DNA of 64,000 nt from Psychrobacillus sp042885655 (GCF_042885655.1 NZ_JBHVRO010000008.1:106504-170503), one strand, 5' to 3'. Counted from the stretch's first letter, positions 33,235 through 41,679 are shown. Translations and numbers: made by a program. The notes: generated by a model not told the origin, from the sequence alone.

Positions 33235-34398
33235 GTGGATAATCAATCCTTACATATTGAACTTTTTGAAGCGAGTGAATTAGGAAATCTTTCTACTATT
33301 GAAAAGTTGTTACAAGAGGGTGCTAGCGTTGATTTTAAAGACGATGCTGGACGTACTGCTTTAATGGCAGCTACTCAAAAAAATCAAGTAGCAGCTGTGA
33401 AAATCTTAATTGAAGCTGGTAGTGATGTAAATACGAGAGATATTACACAACTATCTCCGTTTATTTGCTCCGCAGCAAATGGTTTTCATGAAATACTGCG
33501 ATTGATGATTAGCGGTGGCGCCGAATTAAATAGTGTAAATCGTTTTGGTGGAACAGCTTTATTACCTTCCAGTGAAAAAGGTTATTTAAAGACAGTACAA
33601 GTTTGTATCGATGCTGGTGTTCCAGTAAACCATATGAACAATTTAGGTTGGTCCGCATTACTAGAAGCAGTAATTTTAGGGAATGGCGGTCGCTTATATT
33701 CTGATATTATTCAAACACTTGTAGATGCTGGTGCGGATGTAAATCTAGAGGATCGCGATGGAAAGTCATCCCTTCAACATGCGAAAGAGCTAAATCAACA
33801 TAAAGTAGTTAGTATTCTTGAAAAAGAGATAAACGAAAATAATGAGTATATTAAAAATGCTAAGTTATTTGCCAAAATGGACAAGTACGAAGATGCAATT
33901 TTGGAAATGGATAAAGCATTAGAATTAGACAATCAAAATACGGATTACTTCTATTATAAAGGTTATTTCCTACAAGAATTAAAACAATACAAAGAAGCTC
34001 TTGAAGTGTTCAACAAAGCATTATCGATTAATCCAAATGACTTAGACTTTTATTTTTACACAGCAAATTGTTTGAGATTATGGAAAAAACCGGAGGAAGC
34101 TTTGGCTGAATACGATAAAGCGTGTGATATCAATCCGAACGAAACGTTCTACCGTTACCATAAATCAAATTATTTAAGAGAACTTGGAAGACATGAAGAA
34201 GCTGTTATTGAAATGGATAAACTTTTAACACTTCAACCAAATAGATATGACTTCTCCTTTCATAAAGCAAATAGTCTTAGATCTTTAGGAAAGCATGAGG
34301 AAGCAATTGAAGCAATAGAGAATGCAATTAAGAATGATCCAACAAATCCTTTATATCATTCTCATAAAGAACAATCGATTGAATTACTTAAAAAGTAA
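33235..34398 (+). CDS. Ankyrin-repeat plus TPR protein inside the oxamate/carbamoyl phosphate operon
   Basis: A 387-residue soluble protein made only of interaction repeats. Residues ~1-200 are about six ankyrin repeats (for example DDAGRTALMAATQKNQVAAV, KILIEAGSDVN, GWSALLEAVI, LVDAGADVN). Residues ~205-385 are five TPRs (YKEALEVFNKALSINPN, HEEAVIEMDKLLTLQPN, HEEAIEAIENAIKNDPT). There is no signal peptide, membrane segment or catalytic motif. The start is GTG 33235, 9 nt after AAAGGAG. It lies between the AllFGH subunits and carbamate kinase on the same strand without a terminator. A scaffold for the complex or for carbamoyl phosphate hand-over is an attractive but unproven guess. Confidence 0.85.
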   Translation: MDNQSLHIELFEASELGNLSTIEKLLQEGASVDFKDDAGRTALMAATQKNQVAAVKILIEAGSDVNTRDITQLSPFICSAANGFHEILRLMISGGAELNSVNRFGGTALLPSSEKGYLKTVQVCIDAGVPVNHMNNLGWSALLEAVILGNGGRLYSDIIQTLVDAGADVNLEDRDGKSSLQHAKELNQHKVVSILEKEINENNEYIKNAKLFAKMDKYEDAILEMDKALELDNQNTDYFYYKGYFLQELKQYKEALEVFNKALSINPNDLDFYFYTANCLRLWKKPEEALAEYDKACDINPNETFYRYHKSNYLRELGRHEEAVIEMDKLLTLQPNRYDFSFHKANSLRSLGKHEEAIEAIENAIKNDPTNPLYHSHKEQSIELLKK

Positions 34399-34426
34399 GT
34401 AATTCAGTATTATAGGAGGAAGTCAA

Positions 34427-35395
34427 ATGGGGGAAGTAACAATTGTTGCCATAGGAGGCAATGCGTTAGTAAAAGAAAATGGTCGTGATTCGATTCAAGA
34501 TCAATATGAAGCAGTACAAGAAACAGTGGTCCATATTGCCGACATGGTGGAGGCGGGATATAAAGTAGTCGTTACACACGGTAATGGACCACAAGTAGGA
34601 TTCGGATTAAGACGATCTGAAATTGCAAATGAAGTAGCGGGCATGCCTGCAATGCCACTTGTTAATTGTGTTGCAGATACACAAGGTGGTATTGGATACC
34701 AAATTCAACAAGCGATGACAAACGAATTTGCAAAAAGAGGACTAAACAAAAAAGTAGCTACTGTAATAACTCAAGTAGAGGTTAGTTCAGATGATCCGAA
34801 TTTTGTGAATCCGACAAAACCAGTAGGATCATTCTTTACATTAGATCAATCTGAAAAAATGAAAGAAGAACATCCTGACTGGAAGTTCATCGAAGATTCA
34901 GGTCGCGGTTATAGAAGAGTTGTTCCATCTCCAAAACCAATTAATATCGTTGAAAAAGATGCTATTAAAATGTTAATAGATTCTGATTTTGTGGTTATTG
35001 CTGTTGGAGGCGGGGGAATTCCTGTCGTAAAATCAGCAAATAATACATACGAAGGTATTGATGCTGTAATTGACAAAGACTTTGCTACAAGTCTATTAGC
35101 AGAACAAATAGAAGCAGAGACTTTAATCATTACTACGGGTGTTTCAAGAGTATGCATTAACTTTGGTAAACCTAATCAAAAAGCGCTTGAAAAAATTACT
35201 ATTGAAGAAACAAAACAATATATGGAAGAAAACCATTTCCCAGCTGGAAGTATGCTTCCAAAAATTGAAGCAAGCTTAAGTTTCCTAGAGAAAAAAGGGA
35301 AGAGAGTAATTATTACAAACCCAGAGAGCTTGAAAGAAGCAATTAAAGAAGAAGCAGGTACACATATTATTAAAGAACAAATCGCAGTTTTATAA
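34427..35395 (+). CDS. allK: Carbamate kinase
   Basis: A 322-residue amino-acid-kinase-fold enzyme that makes ATP from ADP and carbamoyl phosphate, releasing carbamate (then NH3 and CO2). Motifs include AIGGNALVKENG, VVTHGNGPQVGFGLRR, DSGRGYRRVVPSPKP and VIAVGGGGIPV, then IDKDFATSLLAEQI. ATG 34427 follows ATAGGAGGAAGTCAA. Its place behind the oxamate carbamoyltransferase genes, and the absence of arcA/arcB, point to AllK-type use in ureide catabolism rather than the arginine deiminase pathway. Confidence 0.92.
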   Translation: MGEVTIVAIGGNALVKENGRDSIQDQYEAVQETVVHIADMVEAGYKVVVTHGNGPQVGFGLRRSEIANEVAGMPAMPLVNCVADTQGGIGYQIQQAMTNEFAKRGLNKKVATVITQVEVSSDDPNFVNPTKPVGSFFTLDQSEKMKEEHPDWKFIEDSGRGYRRVVPSPKPINIVEKDAIKMLIDSDFVVIAVGGGGIPVVKSANNTYEGIDAVIDKDFATSLLAEQIEAETLIITTGVSRVCINFGKPNQKALEKITIEETKQYMEENHFPAGSMLPKIEASLSFLEKKGKRVIITNPESLKEAIKEEAGTHIIKEQIAVL

Positions 35396-35452
35396 GTTAT
35401 TTTGGGAAGACTTCTAGATTTATAGAATCTTCCCAAATAACTTATTTTTTTA
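35393..35452 (+). terminator. Terminator of the allHFG-ank-allK operon
   Basis: AAGTTATTTTGGGAAGA pairs with TCTTCCCAAATAACTT and is followed by a T run. Confidence 0.9.
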
Positions 35453-35540
35453 TTCAAATATTAATAACTTAATAATAAAATCGCTAATATTTCCCATTAA
35501 TAGTACATATACCTTTGTATAAAACGCCTAATGAATGCAC

Positions 35541-35592
35541 TGTTTTTTAGTTTACTTATACAATGACAATTAACACTTCCAGTTAATATACT
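35541..35592 (+). promoter_or_regulatory. Candidate PucR box B and promoter of the NCS1 permease operon
   Basis: AGTTTACTTATACAATGAC with ATGACA (35563-35568) as -35 element, 18-bp spacer, then a perfect-looking TATACT (35587-35592). Confidence 0.65.
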
Positions 35593-35619
35593 AATATAAT
35601 GAAATGGTTATTAAAGTAT

Positions 35620-35634
35620 ATGAAAACGTTATCA
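35620..35634 (+). promoter_or_regulatory. cre site (CcpA operator) in the NCS1 permease leader
   Basis: ATGAAAACGTTATCA fits the WTGNAANCGNWNNCW consensus at every position. It begins about 28 bp after the -10 box, a position suited to roadblock repression. Confidence 0.75.
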
Positions 35635-35704
35635 TGAAAATGCAATCGGCTGAAAATCAATTACTAGAATAATTGTTTAATAAAAATGTAAGGAGTATTA
35701 GATT

Positions 35705-37159
35705 ATGGGACAAGCAAAAATAGAACATGATTACGACAAATACCAGTCGTATGGCTATGCTGAAGATTTACTTCCGAAAAAGTCTAACCAAAGAGATTGG
35801 GGTATGTCCAACTACGTAACGCTATGGATGGGCGCAGTACATAATATTATGTCTTATATGACAGTTGCAGGTTTTTTTATCTTGGGCTTAAATACGAAAC
35901 AAGTATTATTAGCTGTTATGTTATCCGCTATTATTGTTTCAACGTTTTATGTATTAAATGGTTACTCGGCTTCCAAATATGGACTACCTTTTGCGATGTT
36001 ACTAAGGGATTCCTTTGGTGTTAAAGGGTCAATCATACCTGCACTATGTCGAGGTCTTATTGCTGGTATAGTATTTTTTGGAACAACAACCGTTGTTGGC
36101 GCAGAATCACTGAATGTTATTTTCGCAAGATTTTTTCCAAACTTTATGACTCTAGGCGGAGATTTTAATATTCTTGGTTTAACATTGCCAACAATGATTT
36201 CTTATGTAATTCTTTGGACTGTTACAGTACTTTTATTCTTAGGGGGAATGAGTTTCCTTGGTAAGTTTGGTAACTGGTCTTCACCTGTAGTCTATGTATT
36301 TATCATTGGTGCAGCTGTTTGGGCGATCAATATTGCTGGTGGCTTTGGTCCAATTATGTCATATGTACCGGCTAACCCAAATTCAAGCATATTTGTGTTT
36401 ATTGCTTGTGTAAGTGCTTTAGTTTCTAACTGGGCAGGTCCAGTTGTGAATATGTCCGATTTCACTCATCATGCAAAATCACCAAGAGATATGATTATCG
36501 GATTACCACTTGGTTTCATACTTTCTTATGTTCTTTTCGCTATTACTTGTGTTGCACTAATTGCAGGTACTGAAATTACTTTTGGTACTCCAATTTTTAA
36601 TATCGTACATGCACTTGATAAAATGGAAAGCACATTTGCAGTAGTAGTACTAATTTTAGCTCTTAACGTAGGTGCGATTTCGTTCGTTGTTTATGCAAAT
36701 TTACTTCCATCTGGTTTACAAATGTCAGCACTATTTCCAAAACTATTTACTGTTAAGACAGCAGGTATTTTAACTGCAATCGTTGGGACATTAATATTAC
36801 CATGGAAGCTTGTAGAAAGTACAAATACACTATTTTTCTTCTATAGCTTTATCGGTTCTATCTTTGGGCCAATCGCAGGTATTATGCTTTCTAGCTTCTA
36901 TATTCATCGAAAAAGAGTTCTAAATCTTGATAATATTTATGTACCTCAAGGTAGTAATGGTGAGTATAAAAATGGATACAATCCAGTAGCAATGATTGTT
37001 TTAGCGATTAGTTTTATTTTGCCAATGTCTGGTGCTTTTCTGAAGAGCGTACCATTTTTAGTTAAAATGAATGATTTTGCATTTTTTAGTGGATTAATCG
37101 TTTCATTTATTTTGTACACAATTTTGAGTAATACATTAAAACAAAGTAAACAACTATAA
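35705..37159 (+). CDS. NCS1-family purine/allantoin-type permease
   Basis: A 484-residue membrane protein with about 12 hydrophobic segments. The NCS1 signature starts RDWGMSNYVTLWMGAVHNI; further blocks are NGYSASKYGLPFAMLLRDSF and SNWAGPVVNMSDFTHHAKSP. B. subtilis PucI (allantoin) and CodB (cytosine) belong to this superfamily, so the substrate could be allantoin, cytosine or a purine base. ATG 35705 follows AAGGAGTATTAGATT. The next gene is a guanine deaminase-type enzyme, and PucR-box and cre signals lie upstream. Specificity is not readable from sequence. Confidence 0.88.
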   Translation: MGQAKIEHDYDKYQSYGYAEDLLPKKSNQRDWGMSNYVTLWMGAVHNIMSYMTVAGFFILGLNTKQVLLAVMLSAIIVSTFYVLNGYSASKYGLPFAMLLRDSFGVKGSIIPALCRGLIAGIVFFGTTTVVGAESLNVIFARFFPNFMTLGGDFNILGLTLPTMISYVILWTVTVLLFLGGMSFLGKFGNWSSPVVYVFIIGAAVWAINIAGGFGPIMSYVPANPNSSIFVFIACVSALVSNWAGPVVNMSDFTHHAKSPRDMIIGLPLGFILSYVLFAITCVALIAGTEITFGTPIFNIVHALDKMESTFAVVVLILALNVGAISFVVYANLLPSGLQMSALFPKLFTVKTAGILTAIVGTLILPWKLVESTNTLFFFYSFIGSIFGPIAGIMLSSFYIHRKRVLNLDNIYVPQGSNGEYKNGYNPVAMIVLAISFILPMSGAFLKSVPFLVKMNDFAFFSGLIVSFILYTILSNTLKQSKQL

Positions 37160-37182
37160 GAGATTCATAGGAGGGTATAATA

Positions 37183-37641
37183 ATGGATTATATGAAAATG
37201 GCAGTAGACGCAACAATTGAAGGTATGGATAAAGGTCATGGCGGTCCATTTGGAGCGACTATCGTTCGCGGCGATGAAGTTATCGCAGCAGTAAGTAACA
37301 CAATGATGAAAGATACGGATCCATCTGCACATGCTGAAATGGTAGCTATCCGAGTAGCTTGTGAAAAATTAGGTACAATGGATTTATCAGATTGCATAAT
37401 TTACGCAACATGTGAACCATGCCCAATGTGTATGGGAGCAATCATTTGGTCTGGCGTGAAAGAAGTTCATTATTGCAGCACAAGACATGATGCAGCTACT
37501 CACGGATTTTCAGACATCCATCTTCGCGAGTATTTAGATGGTTCGGATGAAAGTGTAGTAAATATGATTAAAGTGGAAGATAGAGAAGACTGCGACAATT
37601 TATGGGAACATTTTCATAAATTAAACGCAATTATTAAGTAA
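37183..37641 (+). CDS. guaD: Guanine deaminase (CMP/dCMP-deaminase fold), copy 1
   Basis: A 152-residue zinc deaminase. HAEMVAIR provides the zinc His and catalytic Glu, and PCPMCMGAIIW the two zinc cysteines. HGFSDIHLREYL corresponds to the C-terminal substrate loop region of GuaD-like proteins. B. subtilis GuaD (156 residues) converts guanine to xanthine. ATG 37183 follows AGGAGGGTATAAT, 23 bp after the NCS1 permease. A close paralogue lies at 40020. Another purine or pterin substrate cannot be excluded. Confidence 0.85.
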   Translation: MDYMKMAVDATIEGMDKGHGGPFGATIVRGDEVIAAVSNTMMKDTDPSAHAEMVAIRVACEKLGTMDLSDCIIYATCEPCPMCMGAIIWSGVKEVHYCSTRHDAATHGFSDIHLREYLDGSDESVVNMIKVEDREDCDNLWEHFHKLNAIIK

Positions 37642-37648
37642 TAACATT

Positions 37649-37680
37649 TTCCGGCACTATAATAGTGTCGGATTTTTTTG
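37649..37680 (+). terminator. Terminator after guaD copy 1
   Basis: TCCGGCACTAT / ATAGTGTCGGA stem followed by seven Ts. Confidence 0.88.
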
Positions 37681-37774
37681 TTCCAGTTCAATAATAATAT
37701 TGATTCCTAATAGTCTTAATATACTCCGATAATAATTCAACAATAATTGTATAACTTGGCTAAAAGAAACATCA

Positions 37775-37824
37775 TTTTTGGGTTTCATTAAACAGTGACA
37801 ATAATTGAATTAATATTCAATAGT
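37775..37824 (+). promoter_or_regulatory. Candidate PucR box C and promoter with no gene behind it
   Basis: GGTTTCATTAAACAGTGAC preceded by TTTTTG. GTGACA (37795-37800) is 18 bp before AATAGT (37819-37824). No ORF follows; a hairpin at 37893-37935 is the only structure downstream before box D. Confidence 0.55.
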
Positions 37825-37828
37825 ATTT

Positions 37829-37842
37829 CGTGAGCGCTTACT
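37829..37842 (+). promoter_or_regulatory. cre-like site at the start of the orphan transcript
   Basis: CGTGAGCGCTTACT matches TGNNARCGYTNNCA in the interior and differs only at the two end bases. It overlaps the predicted start site of the box C promoter. Confidence 0.45.
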
Positions 37843-37892
37843 AGACTATTAGCAGAACAATCCGATACACATATAGTTAAATAGTGGTGAAG

Positions 37893-37935
37893 TATAGTAA
37901 TGACCGACCTTTCATAAGGCCGGTCATTATACTTA
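37893..37935 (+). other. Strong hairpin in the guaD-permease intergenic region
   Basis: AGTATAGTAATGACCG... pairs with ...CGGTCATTATACT around loop TTTCAT, with no T run. It could be the 3' end of a short RNA from box C or the scar of a lost gene. Confidence 0.55.
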
Positions 37936-38102
37936 CAATGATCAACAAGGATATTTTTTCCTTAATTTCCATATCGTTTATCACGTAATTTGAGGATTAT
38001 ATTCCCAATATTTAATGAACTACACTTTTTTAAGATTATTTACTACTCCTTTTCTTATTCTATACATACTACCTTGTATAACATGACTAAAAGTATGTCA
38101 CT

Positions 38103-38151
38103 ATTTTTGGTTTTATTATACAATGACGACTTTGGGCATTTTGTATAAACT
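38103..38151 (+). promoter_or_regulatory. Candidate PucR box D and promoter of the NCS2-like permease operon
   Basis: GGTTTTATTATACAATGAC preceded by TTTTT. ATGACG (38123-38128) is 17 bp before TAAACT (38146-38151), which is overlapped by TATAAA. Confidence 0.65.
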
Positions 38152-38293
38152 AAGTGTGTAAGGTTTAGTGCAAATGCCCTAATCTAATTGATACATACTG
38201 TGGTAACGAAATGAGCCTTGCAAAAATGTAGAATTAATTAATTCAAGGATATTTTCTAGACAGCTAGGCAAACGCACAGAATTTTAGTGCAAA

Positions 38294-38308
38294 TTGAAAA
38301 CGCTATCA
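38294..38308 (+). promoter_or_regulatory. cre site in the NCS2-like permease leader
   Basis: TTGAAAACGCTATCA fits WTGNAANCGNWNNCW completely. It is about 135 bp downstream of the predicted start and 70 bp before the permease ATG. Confidence 0.75.
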
Positions 38309-38377
38309 AGTGAATGGATCCTCGCTTGGAAGCAAAAATTAATCAAGCTTTTTAATAAAAAGCAAGGAGTGTTAGCC

Positions 38378-39919
38378 ATGGGGAAAGTAGTTTTTTGGAA
38401 AAAAGGAGACATAGCTGCTTCTTTCGGTTTATTCGTTAACGTTTTGACAGACTTTTTAGTTATGATTTCATTATTAATTGGTGTAGTTGGCATGCCAACT
38501 GAGTTTGTTTTTAAACGGATTGTTCCTGGTTTTGGACTTGCGGTATTGATATCCGGTGTTATTTTTGCATATTTTGCTTATAAATTAGCAAAGAAAACAG
38601 GTAGAGCAGATATTACCGCATTACCATCAGGTTCTAGTTCACCTGGTATTTTCCTTATCGTATTTGTAATTATGCTTCCTCTATATCATCAAACACAGGA
38701 TGCCGTTTTCACAACATCAGTCGCTGTGCTTTGGGGTTTTATTGAGGCTTCGATTTTATTTTTAGGTGCATTCATAGGTGATACAATTAGAAAGCTTGTT
38801 CCAAGAACTGTATTGTTAGCATCATTGGCAGGTTTGGCATTTGTATTCTTAGGTATGAACCCAATGCTACAATCTTTTGAAATGCCTGTAGTGGCATTTG
38901 TTGCCTTAATAGTAATCTTCATGAACTGGTTAAGTAAGCATCCAATATTCAAAAAAATACCTACGGGTTTATTATTGATCGTAATTGGAACTACAATTGC
39001 TTGGATAGCTGGATATCAAAGTCCTGCAGATGTTACTGAGGCTCTAAAATCATTTGGCTTTAATCCTCCTAAGTTGCATTTAAATGGACTTTTCAGCCAT
39101 ATTGAAGCTGCTTTGCCATATTTATTAACTGCTATACCTTTAGGGTTGTCGAACTTTATTTTTAATCTGGAAAACGTTGAAGCTGCTGCTGTTGTTGGGG
39201 ATGAATACAGCACTAGAGACGTTATGCTTGCAAACGGCTTTTCTACTTTTATAGGTGGCATTTTTGGTAATCCATTCCCAGTAACAGTATATGTTGGTCA
39301 TGCTGGTTGGAAAGAAGTTGGTGCAGGTTTAGGTTATTCCATTGCTAGCTCAGTTGCCATATTCTTATTATCGATTTTCAGTCTAATGGGTCTTTTACTA
39401 GCTGTTGTTCCAATTGCTGCGATTGTTCCAATGCTCGTGTTTATTGCGATTGTAACAGGGCATCAAGTTGTTAAAGAAAGTCCGAAATTTGAAGCCCCAG
39501 CAATCTTTGTAAGTTTCTTCCCATGGGTTGCTAACTGGGCACTAGTTGCTGTTAATAATGCACTTTCAGCTACTGGTACGTCGGTAGGAGAGGGTGCCGA
39601 TCAAGTTTCTTCACTTGCCTTGCACAATGCTGGACTTTTCTACGATGGTCTGGTCGCTCTAGGTAATGGTGCTCCTATTACTAGTGTACTTTGGGGTTCT
39701 ATAGCTGTATTTACTATCCGTAACACACCTATTGGTGCTATAGTAGCTGCAGTACTTGGAGCAGTTTTAGCTTTTGTAGGTGCAATCCATACAAACACTA
39801 TTGGAATTGCGCAAGATACTGCTATGCCTTTCGTTATTGGATACCTACTAATAGCAGTACTCTTAGCTTATAAACTATATGTTAATAAGAAAGAAAATAT
39901 TGGTCCTGTTACAGAGTAA
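38378..39919 (+). CDS. NCS2/AzgA-like purine permease
   Basis: A 513-residue membrane protein with about 13 hydrophobic segments. It contains nucleobase-permease-type motifs (TGRADITALPSGSSSPGIF near the N-terminus, VGDEYSTRDVMLANGFSTFI and GNPFPVTVYVGHAGWKEVGAG centrally). These are related to, but distinct from, the pbuG product at 62083. ATG 38378 follows AAGGAGTGTTAGCC; an in-frame ATG 84 bp upstream overlaps the cre site and has no ribosome binding site. It is paired with guaD copy 2, so guanine, xanthine or another oxopurine is likely. Exact substrate unknown. Confidence 0.82.
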   Translation: MGKVVFWKKGDIAASFGLFVNVLTDFLVMISLLIGVVGMPTEFVFKRIVPGFGLAVLISGVIFAYFAYKLAKKTGRADITALPSGSSSPGIFLIVFVIMLPLYHQTQDAVFTTSVAVLWGFIEASILFLGAFIGDTIRKLVPRTVLLASLAGLAFVFLGMNPMLQSFEMPVVAFVALIVIFMNWLSKHPIFKKIPTGLLLIVIGTTIAWIAGYQSPADVTEALKSFGFNPPKLHLNGLFSHIEAALPYLLTAIPLGLSNFIFNLENVEAAAVVGDEYSTRDVMLANGFSTFIGGIFGNPFPVTVYVGHAGWKEVGAGLGYSIASSVAIFLLSIFSLMGLLLAVVPIAAIVPMLVFIAIVTGHQVVKESPKFEAPAIFVSFFPWVANWALVAVNNALSATGTSVGEGADQVSSLALHNAGLFYDGLVALGNGAPITSVLWGSIAVFTIRNTPIGAIVAAVLGAVLAFVGAIHTNTIGIAQDTAMPFVIGYLLIAVLLAYKLYVNKKENIGPVTE

Positions 39920-40019
39920 AATGGAAGCTCGTGTATAATCTTCTATTCTTACACGCTCGAAGTGAGAGACTTCAACATATATTAATAAAATAATTCGAGA
40001 GTATTCGGAGGGTTATAAA

Positions 40020-40487
40020 ATGGATTACATGAAATTAGCTATAGACGCTACTATTGAAGGAATGGATAAAGGACACGGTGGTCCATTTGGTTCAACTATC
40101 GTACGTAACGGTGAAGTAATTGCTGCTGTTGGAAATACAATGATGAGAGACATTGATGTTTCAGCACACGCAGAAATGGTTGCTATTCGTGAGGCTACGA
40201 AAAAATTAGGAACTTTTGATTTATCAGATTGCGAAATTTATGCAACTTGTGAGCCTTGTCCAATGTGTATGGGGGCTATTATCTGGGCTGGTATTAAAAC
40301 AGTTTACTACTGCAGTACAAATGAAGATGCTCATGTTCATGGCTTCTCTGATAAACATCTTCGCACCTATTTAAAAGGTGAAGATGATAGTGTTGTTAAC
40401 ATGATTAAAGTAGACAATCGTGATGATTGCGACAACTTATGGGAACACTTTCATAAATTAAACGAAGAAAAAGAGACTACTATTTAA
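40020..40487 (+). CDS. Guanine deaminase (CMP/dCMP-deaminase fold), copy 2
   Basis: A 155-residue paralogue of the 37183 gene, about three-quarters identical by eye and without gaps through the core. The zinc motifs HAEMVAIR and PCPMCMGAIIW are unchanged, and the C-terminal DCDNLWEHFHKLN is identical. ATG 40020 follows GGAGGGTTATAAA, 100 bp after the NCS2-like permease. Each guaD copy sits behind a different permease under its own PucR box, suggesting duplicated permease-deaminase pairs with distinct substrates. Confidence 0.85.
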   Translation: MDYMKLAIDATIEGMDKGHGGPFGSTIVRNGEVIAAVGNTMMRDIDVSAHAEMVAIREATKKLGTFDLSDCEIYATCEPCPMCMGAIIWAGIKTVYYCSTNEDAHVHGFSDKHLRTYLKGEDDSVVNMIKVDNRDDCDNLWEHFHKLNEEKETTI

Positions 40488-40509
40488 ATAGAACAATAAC
40501 AGTTATTAA

Positions 40510-40554
40510 AAATAACCTTTGTCCACATAGTATAAGGACAAAGGTTATTTTTTG
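40510..40554 (+). terminator. Terminator after guaD copy 2
   Basis: AATAACCTTTGTCC / GGACAAAGGTTATT stem followed by a T run. Confidence 0.9.
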
Positions 40555-40589
40555 CAGAATAAGAAAGTATATGTTTTTTTACATAGTAA

Positions 40590-40791
40590 CTGTCTAGCTC
40601 CATGCGCCAGCTGCTCCTGCGGCAAGCTCGTCGCAATAAGAGATTGTGCTCGAGGCGGTGGCTGAGGAACTGCCTCCTGGGCCCGCACGATGCGGGTCAT
40701 GTCTGCTTTGCCACAGGATGTGGCGGACTTTGCAGACCTACACTTTCGTCATTTGCTTGTCGCAGCAGGGTGGCGTCTGCCGCTTTTCTTA
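40590..40791. repeat. GC-rich dispersed intergenic repeat
   Basis: About 200 bp much richer in GC than its surroundings, opening CTGTCTAGCTCCATGCGCCA and closing TGGCGTCTGCCGCTTTTCTT. These edge phrases are typical of noncoding repeats scattered between genes in Bacillaceae. It begins after the guaD terminator and ends at the stop codon of the minus-strand hydrolase. Internal inverted repeats (GCCCGCACGATGCGGGT) are present. Confidence 0.6.
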
Positions 40792-41679
40792 TTAATCTGC
40801 TAAGTGGACATGAAGGAAATCTAAAGCCTCTCTAAGTGCATTTTGCACAACAGGATTATGAAAATCTTTATCAAATGAATGTTCTCCATTTGGAATTGTA
40901 ATTAACTTAGCTTTAACGTTTTCTTTGATTAATGCAGCTCTCATAAACACAGATTGTAAATAAGGAACATCCACGTCATTCGTTCCGTGTAGCAATAGTG
41001 TTGGTGGATAATCCTTTGTAACATTGTGAATAGGGGATAACTTTAAGAGCTCCTCTTTATTAATAGTAGGATTAATACCTGTTACTTCTTGAATCCATTC
41101 ACCAGTTTGTCTAGCATATAAATATAGAAGAAAGCGCTCTTCAACAGAAGCTTCTGTACTTACATCGTCGGTAATAATATGTTTTGTCATCTCTTTTGTA
41201 ACTAAATCTTTTTGACGATAAAAATTGTTTGGGCTTGTAGCCCAATCCGCACTAATATCTCCGTATCCATAGAATGATACAATTGCACGTGGTTTATTTT
41301 TAAATGTACCTGTACAAAGAGCTAGAAAACCGCCAGCGGAGCTTCCAACAACAGCCATCTTCTTGGGATCGATAGAAAACTGCTTTGGACCTTCTAATTC
41401 AATCCAATGTAGAGCATCTTGAACATCCACTAAAATATCCGGTAGTTTTGTTTCAGGCGCTAGTCTATAATTAATAGAAAATACTCCATATCCATTTTTT
41501 GTATACAACTCAATCATTTCATTATTTAGTTCTTCTTTTGTTCCCCAAAGTAAGCCGCCTCCATGAATGAAAACGACCACTGGAGCATTGGGATTGCTTG
41601 TTTCATAATAATCAGCTTCTAATGTAAAGTGTTCACTTGTTTTATAAATGACTGTATGTCTCACTCTGTTCACTTCCAA
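40792..41679 (-). CDS. Alpha/beta hydrolase, HSL-like
   Basis: A 295-residue esterase/amidase-fold enzyme: oxyanion-hole motif HGGG (FIHGGGLLWG), nucleophile elbow GSSAGG, a catalytic Asp in LHGTNDVDVPY and a catalytic His in GEHSFD. No signal peptide. It is divergent from the M20 amidohydrolase gene and shares its upstream region with PucR box E, so a ureide or carbamoyl ester/amide substrate is conceivable. The start is uncertain: TTG 41679 is the longest, but GTG at 41673 and 41664 are possible and none has a strong ribosome binding site. The stop abuts a dispersed repeat. Confidence 0.8.
   Translation of the reverse strand: MEVNRVRHTVIYKTSEHFTLEADYYETSNPNAPVVVFIHGGGLLWGTKEELNNEMIELYTKNGYGVFSINYRLAPETKLPDILVDVQDALHWIELEGPKQFSIDPKKMAVVGSSAGGFLALCTGTFKNKPRAIVSFYGYGDISADWATSPNNFYRQKDLVTKEMTKHIITDDVSTEASVEERFLLYLYARQTGEWIQEVTGINPTINKEELLKLSPIHNVTKDYPPTLLLHGTNDVDVPYLQSVFMRAALIKENVKAKLITIPNGEHSFDKDFHNPVVQNALREALDFLHVHLAD

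Noticed and set aside
38348..38364. GCTTTTTAATAAAAAGC hairpin near the NCS2-like permease ribosome binding site
   Set aside because: AT-rich and weak; a regulatory role cannot be argued from sequence alone.
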